Origin: Dolichospermum circinale AWQC310F
Lineage (GTDB): Bacteria > Cyanobacteriota > Cyanobacteriia > Cyanobacteriales > Nostocaceae
Reading direction: 5' to 3'
NCBI RefSeq assembly: GCF_000426925.1
Contig: NZ_KE384677.1
Span: forward strand, 1-43,777
Length of the DNA: 43,777 nt
Below, piece after piece: positions 26,901 through 33,440 of this stretch. Below the pieces are notes generated by a model. The model saw only the letters and a list, made by a program, of their open reading frames with translations, searched no databases and was not told the origin of the DNA. Within the stretch, counting starts at the first letter, position 1; every line of letters begins with the position of its first letter. A program made the translations under genes and the position numbers.

Positions 26901-27272
26901 ATATTCATCCTGATCAGATTGACAAAAACTATCTAATTGCTCTTGTTGTGCATCTGATGATAGAGAACTCCAATCTAAATTTACCCAAGGAACATTAACT
27001 TGTTTTTGGACTATTTGTAAAGGTTGTTTGGGGTTTTTCCACACAAACAAAGTCCGCAAAGCCGGATGACGTTCAACTACTTTACACCAAGCTTTTTCCA
27101 AGGCTAATATATCTAAGTTACCCTGCAAACTAATTTGAACTTGCGATAAATAAGCCTTTGATTCTGGGTTATAAAGACTATGAAATAACATCCCCTGCTG
27201 CATTGATGATAAGGGATAAATAGCTTCAATATTTTTATTCGTTTTATTACCAGAATTTTGCATAGTTACCAT
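23988..27272 (-). CDS. aerG: NRPS C-A-PCP, probable Choi-incorporating module
   Basis: The 1094 residues form one module: a condensation domain opening with YPLSSMQQGMLFHSL, the form typical of D-to-L condensation domains that follow an epimerization domain, with HHILADGWS near 150; an adenylation domain with SSGSTGKPKG near 625; and a carrier domain with LGGHSL near 1021. The pocket reads D-V-H-I-C-A-L-L-V-K by eye, unlike common proteinogenic codes, which fits a non-standard substrate such as Choi made by AerD, AerE and AerF just upstream. It lacks a thioesterase, so the chain must pass on, presumably to AerM. The start is backed by GGAG eleven bases upstream. It is 55 bases from aerF and 41 bases from aerB. 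Confidence 0.92.
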   Translation of the reverse strand: MVTMQNSGNKTNKNIEAIYPLSSMQQGMLFHSLYNPESKAYLSQVQISLQGNLDILALEKAWCKVVERHPALRTLFVWKNPKQPLQIVQKQVNVPWVNLDWSSLSSDAQQEQLDSFCQSDQDEYFALDKAPLMRFTLIFMGNKNYELIWSSHHILADGWSLSVIMEEVWQFYTAINKGETLYLSPTRPYRDYIGWLQQQDIQQAEIYWRKNLQGFTATTPLQVDNLHRKKDISGEYNHKYFSLSAEETASLKNLTQENYLTLFTLIQAAWGILLSRYSGEADIVFGATISGRPPALSGVESMVGLFVNTLPVRVKIPEDMGILSWLKQLQLEQIEREEYGYTPLVEIQGWSDIPRGQSLFESFVVFNNLPLGQELLQADHDLQIIKITNTGHADYPLTLTVTPEKELKLNLIYAGDRFHSETIERMIGHLQTLLLGIVANPHSLPGKLPLLTPQEQKFLLVDSNQTAAENLLQENIHELVTKWSEKTPDAVALVFADQKLTYGELNNRANQLAHYLQKLGVGADIPVGLCLERGLEVAIAILATLKAGGVCVPLDPNYSPERLGLILADTQVPVLITQTNLQGLLPCDFPHHRLILDQEWTQINLENKTNPITQITSENLAYIVYSSGSTGKPKGISVPHYSLTNLIAHHLAKMACGVGVLQFAPLSFDVSYHEIAAAWGTGGTLYLIPENTRLDLGKLMELLANNPIQKVILPVSLLQQLAEFYGQEIELFSNLREICAAGEQLQITQPMIDLFKQLKNCRLYNLYGPTEADLVTTYAFSENPEQWPVYAPIGKAAINVKVYILDKHFQPVPVGIVGELYVSGYGLAREYFQRPELTKEKFIPNPFDKSPYHRLYKTGDLARYLPDGNIEFLGRIDDLVKIRGYQIDLCEVEAILSKYPRITQAVITTHGKNAKEKFLVAYFIPVVSENVNTSELRKYLATQLPDYMIPSVFVQMDSFPLNPNGKVNRKVLPIPTHERPELNQIYIAPQTPIQEILTEIWAEVLGVKQVGIDDNFFQLGGHSLKAIQLIGKIRQTLELDITIRHLFNSPTVKELATVLGELAGGEEIINEIAKTIQEIAQLSPEQVQAMLAQQ

Positions 27273-27327
27273 TGCTTATTAATCTCCACAAATACAAATC
27301 AATCTACAAACTTAATCACTGAATTAC

Positions 27328-28128
27328 TTAAAAGGCTGAAACAGATAATCCCCCGTCTATAGGAATCGTTATTCCAGTGATATAACTAGAACATTCTGAG
27401 GCTAAAAAGACTACTAAATTAGCCACTTCATCAGACAAACCTAAACGACCAGTAGGAATTTTACCAGCAATTCGAGATCTAATTACATCAACTGATTGAT
27501 TTTCCTCCTGGGCTGCAATTTCTAAATACTGGCGATGTCTGGGTGTGTCAATTAAACCAGGATTAACTGTAGTAATCAAAACATTAAATTTAGCAGTTTG
27601 ACTAGAAACAGATTTAGTAAAATTCATTAAAGCTGCATTAGCCACGCCTGATTTAATTAACCGGGGTGAAGGTTCTTTTCCTGATGTACCCACAATATTA
27701 ATAATCCTACCCCATTTGTGATTTTTCATCCCTGGTAACACTAAATTTGTCATGCGAATATAACCCATTAATTTAGCTTCAAATACTAGCCGCCAGTCAT
27801 CATCTGATAATGTTTCTACTGCCTCACTAGCAAATGATGCTCCTTCAGAATTATTAATTAAAATATCAATTTTTCCAAATTTATCTAAAGCAGTATTTAC
27901 TAAATTATCAGAATGATCAGCTTTATGAACATCAGCGGATAAAGCAAGTATTTCTAAATTTTCTTTTTCTCGACTTAGTAGCTTTTCAATCTGTTGAATT
28001 TTCTCAAAATTGCGTCCACAAATAATTAATTTACATCCTTCCTGTGCTAATGTTTGGGCAACTGCAAGACCAATTCCCGCACTAGATCCTGTAACTAAAG
28101 CCACTTTTCCTGTTAATCCTAAATCCAT
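27328..28128 (-). CDS. aerF: BacG-like SDR reductase without the YxxxK pair
   Basis: This 266-residue protein has an SDR Rossmann fold (TGSSAGIG near 11, NNSEG, VNPGLIDTP, GITIPIDGG). Where classical SDRs have YxxxK it has SGVAN (KSGVANAALMNFTK), so both the catalytic tyrosine and lysine are missing. The surrounding INIVGTSGKEPS and PGLIDTPRHRQYLE closely resemble BacG of bacilysin synthesis, which reduces dihydro-hydroxyphenylpyruvate to the tetrahydro form and, as I recall, shares this loss. That reaction fits a Choi precursor pathway with AerD and AerE. I chose the ATG at 28128, which has AGAGG eleven bases upstream, over the longer TTG frame to 28182. The gene follows aerE by 31 bases. 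Confidence 0.9.
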   Translation of the reverse strand: MDLGLTGKVALVTGSSAGIGLAVAQTLAQEGCKLIICGRNFEKIQQIEKLLSREKENLEILALSADVHKADHSDNLVNTALDKFGKIDILINNSEGASFASEAVETLSDDDWRLVFEAKLMGYIRMTNLVLPGMKNHKWGRIINIVGTSGKEPSPRLIKSGVANAALMNFTKSVSSQTAKFNVLITTVNPGLIDTPRHRQYLEIAAQEENQSVDVIRSRIAGKIPTGRLGLSDEVANLVVFLASECSSYITGITIPIDGGLSVSAF

Positions 28129-28159
28129 CAAAAATATACCTCTAGTAATAACTAATAAT

Positions 28160-28795
28160 TTAAGAACAATGTGGCAGCACAATTTTTATTAATGTCACTG
28201 TTTCTGATGCTGAATTATAACCTGAATGAATTACATTGGCAGGAGCATAATAAATTTCCCCTCTTTTGATCTCCTGTTGTTCTCCTCCTATATTGATCAT
28301 CATTTTACCATCAATAATCACCCCTATTTCCTCACTGTCAGATTGCTGGTTGGAGGTTTTTTCTCTTGGAGGAATTTGGGTAATAATGGTTGTAAACCAA
28401 GAGCCGACGGCGATATGGCTGGGGAAATTTGTAATTTGATCTGAAGTCGGTTTTAGGTCTATAAAAGCTGCTTCATCAGTTGATAAATTAGTGAGCCGTT
28501 TCACATCAAAACAGAATATGGATTCATCTGAATAATTTACTGAACCATGGGGAACTTCAGAGCCAGCACTATAAACTTGTTGTAACGGGTTTAAAATTTC
28601 TTTCTTACCATTCACATTCATCTCTAAATTGCCAGAAATTACCATCCCCATTTGACTTTCAGGATGTTGATGTAGTGGAAAACAAGCTCCAGGGGCAATG
28701 TAAGCAAATTGAAAAACAATATCCTGACATTGAAAAGCCGCTAAATCTACATGACTAACTTTGATATTTTGATAAGAGGGAAAAAATTTAGACAT
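28160..28795 (-). CDS. aerE: Bicupin isomerase, BacB-like
   Basis: The 211-residue protein contains two cupin barrels. The first shows the metal-binding pattern PLHQHPESQMGMVISG and a later SEVPHG; the second shows EEIGVIIDGKMMINIGGEQ and ENVIHSG-like YAPANVIHSG. BacB of bacilysin synthesis, a bicupin, isomerises the endocyclic dihydro-hydroxyphenylpyruvate made by BacA to the exocyclic form, and AerE is its counterpart in aeruginosin clusters. The start codon overlaps the end of aerD by 8 bases (GCTTATGTCTAA), so the two are almost certainly translated together. It is presumably a soluble cytoplasmic metalloenzyme. Confidence 0.9.
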   Translation of the reverse strand: MSKFFPSYQNIKVSHVDLAAFQCQDIVFQFAYIAPGACFPLHQHPESQMGMVISGNLEMNVNGKKEILNPLQQVYSAGSEVPHGSVNYSDESIFCFDVKRLTNLSTDEAAFIDLKPTSDQITNFPSHIAVGSWFTTIITQIPPREKTSNQQSDSEEIGVIIDGKMMINIGGEQQEIKRGEIYYAPANVIHSGYNSASETVTLIKIVLPHCS

Positions 28796-29396
28796 AAGCT
28801 ACGCTGGGCTTTTTGTAAAAAACTGACCAACTCATAGGTATTGTTCCATGAATTGAAACAAATTCCAAATCATAATATTGTCGTGCTTTTTCATTAGTAA
28901 TGGCTAAATCAGCTAAACCTTGATGTACTTGTTTAGCTGCTACACTGGTAGAGTTAACTAATTCTACTGTCATTTCTTGATGACTATATTCTGCTGGTAA
29001 AAGTTCCGATAACAGCGGTAATGATGCAGGATGGGTAACAATCCTACTACCTATAACTTTAAATTCTTGATCTTTTCTTTTGGCTAATCCGTAGACAGGA
29101 GTTGGATGGACAAATATAAAGCCTAAATCAAATTTAGGGTGCATATAAAATTCGTTAATTTTCTCGTATGCGTGAGGTACTAAAGCTAAATCTACTTGCT
29201 CGATTTTTAACGCTTGCTGTAGGTCTATAAAACTATCAAATAATTTCACTAAAACATTAATTTCCTCTGGTTCAATTTGACTGATTAGATATTTTAGCGC
29301 CGCTTCACTGCTAGTGCCGCTAGGTCCTAATGTCCCTAAAGTTAAAGTCTTGGATATAGGGATAGGGTACTTAAATTCAATTTGAAATTTGATCAT
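28788..29396 (-). CDS. aerD: Prephenate decarboxylase (BacA/AerD family)
   Basis: This 202-residue enzyme belongs to the BacA/AerD/SalX family, related to prephenate dehydratase. It removes carbon dioxide from prephenate without aromatisation, giving dihydro-4-hydroxyphenylpyruvate, the first step to Choi. The opening LGTLGPSGTSSEAAL is the dehydratase-like substrate loop (GPxGTxSE), LALVPHAYEKINEFYM and LVNSTSVAAKQV follow, and the end SIHGTIPMSWSVF is family-like. There is no ACT regulatory domain, as expected for this branch. It is the first gene of the cluster, 438 bases from gyrA, so the operon promoter should lie in that gap. It overlaps aerE by 8 bases. Confidence 0.92.
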   Translation of the reverse strand: MIKFQIEFKYPIPISKTLTLGTLGPSGTSSEAALKYLISQIEPEEINVLVKLFDSFIDLQQALKIEQVDLALVPHAYEKINEFYMHPKFDLGFIFVHPTPVYGLAKRKDQEFKVIGSRIVTHPASLPLLSELLPAEYSHQEMTVELVNSTSVAAKQVHQGLADLAITNEKARQYYDLEFVSIHGTIPMSWSVFYKKPSVAYV

Positions 29397-29649
29397 AAAC
29401 TATTGCTATTGCTGAACTAAGTTAAATGTGTAATGTCCCCACAAGTTCAAACCTAAACTAAAAGTATGAAGATTTTTGCCCTTCACTGTGCAAGATTTTT
29501 AAGCGAGTAAATCACACCAAAAATCTATCATGTATGCCAAATTTAATTGTATTTTTTGATACACTTGATATTTAGGCTTAATTTCAGCGTTTAATATTAA
29601 CCAACTACATTTAATTACTTATTGTTCACATTAGTCAATTAGTATTGAA

Positions 29650-29771
29650 AAAAATATTGTGTGATTTTAGATACTATTGTATATGTAAGAGATATAGTTA
29701 ATTTAGATTAAAAAATATTCTGTGATTTTAGATAGCATTGTATATGTAGGAGATATAGTTAATTTAGATTA
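29650..29771. repeat. 61-bp direct tandem repeat in the aer leader
   Basis: Units 29650-29710 and 29711-29771 differ at four positions by my alignment. Each contains TGTGATTTTAGAT, ATTGTATATGTA and GAGATATAGTTAATTTAGAT. The repeat lies about 250 to 375 bases upstream of aerD and could duplicate a promoter or a protein-binding site. Confidence 0.85.
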
Positions 29772-29795
29772 AAAGTTATACCAGAAAATTCCTAT

Positions 29796-29820
29796 CCCCG
29801 ACTTCTACAAGAAGTCAGGG
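29796..29820 (-). terminator. Hairpin just downstream of gyrA
   Basis: CCCCGACTTCT and AGAAGTCAGGG pair with one mismatch around a 3-base loop. It is 15 bases beyond the gyrA stop. No run of U follows directly on the minus strand, so it may be a terminator or simply a dispersed palindrome; similar GACTTCT/AGAAGTC palindromes are frequent in cyanobacterial genomes. Confidence 0.5.
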
Positions 29821-29834
29821 ATCTTGCTAATTAG

Positions 29835-32459
29835 CTATTGTGCGTCCTCTAGTTCTCCATTATCACCAGTATCGGGGGGAACAATCGCAACTCCGGTAAT
29901 GGCATCATCTTCATCTAAACGTTGCACTTTAACTCCAGTGGCTGACCTTGACTGAATAGAAATTGCATTCACCGCTTGACGTATAATAATACCCCGATTG
30001 GTGGCCATCATGATTTCGTCGTCGCTGTTGACAATTCTTAAAGTGGCTAGTTTGTCTTTGGTTTTGCGGGTCTTGAATTTGGTGGCCATTAAACCTTGAC
30101 CAGCCCGGTTTTGCAGTCGGAATTGAGAAACAGGAACACGCTTACCATAACCGCCTACGGTAATGACTAGTACCCATGGTCCGGTACTATTGCTGTTACT
30201 GGTTTCTGCGGTTTCTTCGATATTTTCAATTTCAGCAATTTCTAAGGTTTCTTCTATTTCTGCTGTTTCTTCTATTTCCCCTTCTGTGCTAGTATCTAAG
30301 GTGTCGAGAATGGCCGCAGGTAGGATATCCATACCTATGAGTTCGTCTTTATCCTTGAGTTTCATGGATTTTACACCACGAGTGGCTCTACCCAGAGGAC
30401 GCAGTTGGTCATGAGTACAGCGGAAGTGAATGGCCATACCTTGACGTGAACCGATTATTATGCTGTCTTCTACTCTGGCTCTTCTCACCCAGCGTAGTTG
30501 GTCACCTTCTTCTAAGGATATGGCAATTAGTCCGTTGGCGCGAATATGGCTAAATGCTTCTAGGACGGTTTTTTTGATGTTACCGCCTTTGGTGAGCATC
30601 ACAAGATATTCTTCGCTGCTAAATTCGTCTACGGGGACAATAGAAGTAATTTTCTCTTCCTTGGGAATGGGTAACATTTGGACTATGGGTGTCCCCCGAC
30701 TGGTGCGCGAACCTACGGGTATTTGATAGGCTTTGAGTGAGTAGACCACTCCGCGATCGCTAAAGAATAAAATGCTATCATGATCACAGCAAGTTAAAAA
30801 ATGCTCGATGGTATCATCATCTTTAACTTTAGCACCTGCCTTACCCCTAGTAGCGCGGTTTTGAGATTCAAAGGTGTTGACGGGCATCCGTTTGATGTAA
30901 CCTTGTTCTGTAACCAGAATCACTGCTTTTTCGTTAGCAATTAGGTCAATGTCATCTATGTCTCCTTCTCCATGGGTGATAACCGTGCGGCGGGGTGTAG
31001 CAAAGCTGGCTTTAATTTGGCCGATTTCCGTTTCGATGATTTCTAAAACCCGTTCCCGTCTGGCTAAAATATCCTGTAAGTCGGTGATTTTCACTTGTAA
31101 TTCTTCGTGTTCCAGGCGAATTTTATCCGCTTCTAGCGCCGTTAACCGTCGCAACTGCATTTGTAAAATTGCGTCTGCTTGCACTTCGGAAAGTCCGTAA
31201 TTGGTAATTAACTCTCCTTTGGCTGTGGGTGCGTCCGGTGCATGACGAATTAAAACAATAATTGCATCTAATTGTGACAGAGCAATTAGTAATCCTTGCA
31301 ATAAGTGATCTCTTTCTTCTGCTTTCCGTAATTCGTAGCGGGTACGGCGTTCTATGGAGAAAATGCGGAAGTCCAGGAAAACGCTGAGGAATCTTTTGAG
31401 GTTAAGGGTTTGAGGTTCGCTATTGACTAATGCCAACATATTCGCCCCAAAGTTAGCCTGTAGGGGAGTTTGCTTATAAAGGTTGTTTAAAACGACACGG
31501 GGATAGGCATCACGTTTTAATTCGATGACGATTCTCATGCCGTCCCGATCGCTTTCATCGCGGATATCTGCAATACCTTCGATTTTCTTATCATTCACCA
31601 ATTCGGCAATTTTTTCGATTAATGCGGCTTTATTGGTTTGATAAGGTAATTCGGTAATGATAATTGCTTCCCGTTCGGGACGGTTGCGTTGTTCAATGGT
31701 TTCAATATTGGCTACACCCCGCATGGTGATTGAACCGCGACCTGTGGTGTAAGCTTCTTTAATACCACTGACTCCCAATATCTGCGCTCCGGTGGGAAAG
31801 TCGGGGCCGTGAATATACTGCATTAATTGTATGTCAGTAATTTCAGGATTGTGTATTAATGCTACTAATCCATCAATCAATTCTCCCAAATTATGCGGGG
31901 GAATATTTGTCGCCATTCCCACTGCAATTCCCGAAGAACCATTTAACAGGAGTTGGGGAATGCGGGAGGGTAAAACCGTTGGTTCTTGTTGAGAACCGTC
32001 GAAGTTATCAGCAAAATCTACGGTTTCTGCTTCAATATCTTGGAGAAGCGCAATACTGGTTAATGCGTGCAATCGGCATTCTGTGTACCGCATAGCCGCT
32101 GGTGGATCATTATCTACCGAACCAAAGTTACCATGACCATTTATCAGGGGCGATCGCATGGAAAAATCCTGTGCCATCCGCACCAAAGCGTCATAAACCG
32201 CAGTGTCACCGTGGGGGTGATATTTACCCAATACTTCCCCTACGACACGGGCGCATTTTCTAAAGGGGCGATCATGTAGCAAACCTAGTTCGTGCATAGC
32301 ATACAGGATGCGACGATGCACAGGTTTGAGACCATCCCTAGCATCTGGTAACGCCCGACCCACAATGACGCTCATAGCGTATTCTAGATAAGACCGCGAC
32401 ATTTCATTTCGCAAATCTGTCGGGATAATCCTCTCCTGTGAGGTTGTCATAGACTCCAA
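29835..32459 (-). CDS. gyrA: DNA gyrase subunit A
   Basis: GyrA is the DNA-cleaving subunit of the type II topoisomerase that introduces negative supercoils. The N-terminal breakage-reunion domain is complete ([51 protein letters not shown]) and the active-site tyrosine is Y125 in MRYTECR. The C-terminal beta-pinwheel domain has repeats such as [12 protein letters not shown] and [13 protein letters not shown]; the GyrA-box region reads [10 protein letters not shown], a form that appears usual in cyanobacteria. Residues about 716-756 form an acidic low-complexity insert of E, I, T and A between two blades. At 874 residues the length is normal. The start may also be the methionine three codons downstream, which matches the usual [10 protein letters not shown]. 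Confidence 0.97.
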   Translation of the reverse strand: MESMTTSQERIIPTDLRNEMSRSYLEYAMSVIVGRALPDARDGLKPVHRRILYAMHELGLLHDRPFRKCARVVGEVLGKYHPHGDTAVYDALVRMAQDFSMRSPLINGHGNFGSVDNDPPAAMRYTECRLHALTSIALLQDIEAETVDFADNFDGSQQEPTVLPSRIPQLLLNGSSGIAVGMATNIPPHNLGELIDGLVALIHNPEITDIQLMQYIHGPDFPTGAQILGVSGIKEAYTTGRGSITMRGVANIETIEQRNRPEREAIIITELPYQTNKAALIEKIAELVNDKKIEGIADIRDESDRDGMRIVIELKRDAYPRVVLNNLYKQTPLQANFGANMLALVNSEPQTLNLKRFLSVFLDFRIFSIERRTRYELRKAEERDHLLQGLLIALSQLDAIIVLIRHAPDAPTAKGELITNYGLSEVQADAILQMQLRRLTALEADKIRLEHEELQVKITDLQDILARRERVLEIIETEIGQIKASFATPRRTVITHGEGDIDDIDLIANEKAVILVTEQGYIKRMPVNTFESQNRATRGKAGAKVKDDDTIEHFLTCCDHDSILFFSDRGVVYSLKAYQIPVGSRTSRGTPIVQMLPIPKEEKITSIVPVDEFSSEEYLVMLTKGGNIKKTVLEAFSHIRANGLIAISLEEGDQLRWVRRARVEDSIIIGSRQGMAIHFRCTHDQLRPLGRATRGVKSMKLKDKDELIGMDILPAAILDTLDTSTEGEIEETAEIEETLEIAEIENIEETAETSNSNSTGPWVLVITVGGYGKRVPVSQFRLQNRAGQGLMATKFKTRKTKDKLATLRIVNSDDEIMMATNRGIIIRQAVNAISIQSRSATGVKVQRLDEDDAITGVAIVPPDTGDNGELEDAQ

Positions 32460-32854
32460 AACTCCAAAAAATGTAAATTTTAGCTTTCAACTTGACAAAA
32501 TACAAAATTATGTCAAATAAACTTTGAATAGTTGTCATATTTTGCTATAATTCTAACACATTGTCACCCAATTTGCACAAATACTATCCAATTGGCCAAA
32601 ATAGTCAATCAAAACCAGAAAATGAAAGTTGATTTTGTGTTTATTAAGTAATATTAGATCATCTAAAATTCAAAAAAATAAACCCATTAAATCAGCCAGA
32701 GAATTAAACAATAGAAATCAATAAGAAATTGAGACAATTTTAATTTATAATTTCTAAATTTATAAATTAACGAGAATGAAAGCGATTAAGTTAGTTAAAA
32801 CAAACTATACACCAATTATCGATATTATTAAGTACAGATATTAATGATAAAACT

Positions 32855-32877
32855 CTTGTGGTGCGGGCATCTTGCCC
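32855..32877 (+). repeat. Interspersed repeat, copy related to 4978-5000
   Basis: CTTGTGGTGCGGGCATCTTG followed by CCC matches the minus strand of 4978-5000 at 19 of 23 positions. GCGGGCA and TGCCCAC can pair around three bases with one mismatch. Both copies are between genes. Confidence 0.6.
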
Positions 32878-33048
32878 ACATAAGGTCTGCCTCACTCAAA
32901 GCTACTTGCTGTAAATGCCTATCTATTAATTATTTGATGATAGTTCTTCCTCATCAGTTCTATCATAACAAATTTTAAATCAATTGTCAACCCCTAAATC
33001 TTCTTTTTTCCCGCGACTTGATTGAGAAAATAAGACATTATGTGATTT

Positions 33049-33079
33049 AGGGTGCGTTCAGCTTTGTGTGACGCACCCT
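33049..33079. terminator. Perfect 9-bp hairpin downstream of the metallochaperone gene
   Basis: AGGGTGCGT (33049-33057) and ACGCACCCT (33071-33079) pair perfectly around 13 bases, immediately beyond the stop codon of the minus-strand gene ending at 33084. No poly-U tract follows, so it may be a terminator or a dispersed palindrome. Confidence 0.5.
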
Positions 33080-33083
33080 TCCA

Positions 33084-33278
33084 TTAGGAAGGAGGATAAC
33101 CAGCAGCAATTAAAGCTTCTTTGATAGCAGTTTCCGAAGCTTGAGTATCTACATTGACAAGTTTTGTTTGAGGGTTAGCTTCCACAATAGCATTAACATC
33201 AACAATTTTAACGGCATTAGTGATTTTATTAGCACAAACAGAACAAGACATTCCCGGAACAGTAAGTTGAATAGTCAT
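33084..33278 (-). CDS. Heavy-metal-associated (HMA) domain protein, CopZ-like
   Basis: This 64-residue protein is a single HMA domain with the metal-binding motif GMSCSVC, cysteines 12 and 15. Such proteins carry Cu(I) or a related soft metal in the cytoplasm to P-type ATPases or sensors. The end EALIAAGYPPS fits the family's last strand. The ATG at 33278 is preferred over a TTG two codons earlier. No copper ATPase gene is next to it. The metal is inferred from the family, not from the sequence alone. Confidence 0.88.
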   Translation of the reverse strand: MTIQLTVPGMSCSVCANKITNAVKIVDVNAIVEANPQTKLVNVDTQASETAIKEALIAAGYPPS

Positions 33279-33440
33279 AAACAAAAAAGAGGTGAAAACC
33301 CAATTACAAATAAGACAATGTTTGCAAAAACAAAAATATTATATCCTAAATCCTCCAGATTAATTAGTTAATATAGAACATATTTGATAAGAAAATCAAG
33401 AAAATCGTGGTTTGGGTTAAATAAAACTACAACGAAAGTT

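Larger units (their letters stand above)
29397..29834 (-). promoter_or_regulatory. Leader region of the aer operon and gyrA 3' region
   Basis: No gene is seen here. The gap separates gyrA from aerD, both on the minus strand, and must hold the end of gyrA transcription and the start of the aer transcript. It contains a hairpin next to the gyrA stop and a 61-bp tandem repeat. I could not place a promoter with confidence because the whole stretch is A+T rich. Confidence 0.5.
32460..33083. other. Gene-free region upstream of gyrA with dispersed repeats
   Basis: These 624 A+T-rich bases hold no convincing gene. They include the presumed gyrA promoter, a dispersed repeat at 32855-32877 and a hairpin at 33049-33079. 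The gyrA promoter itself could not be identified. Confidence 0.5.

Noticed and set aside
28129-28182. N-terminal extension of aerF from a TTG
   Set aside because: A ribosome binding site and the usual SDR start favour the ATG at 28128.
27328-29396. Bacilysin pathway
   Set aside because: The D-E-F genes resemble bacA, bacB and bacG, but there is no BacD ligase and NRPS genes follow directly; the Choi branch fits better.
7736-29396. Spumigin cluster
   Set aside because: Loading and reductase modules are alike, but spumigins use proline or methylproline and need no prephenate decarboxylase; aerD-E-F point to Choi.
30163-31200. Serine-rich plus-strand frames within gyrA
   Set aside because: They mirror the acidic insert and conserved GyrA sequence and are not real genes.
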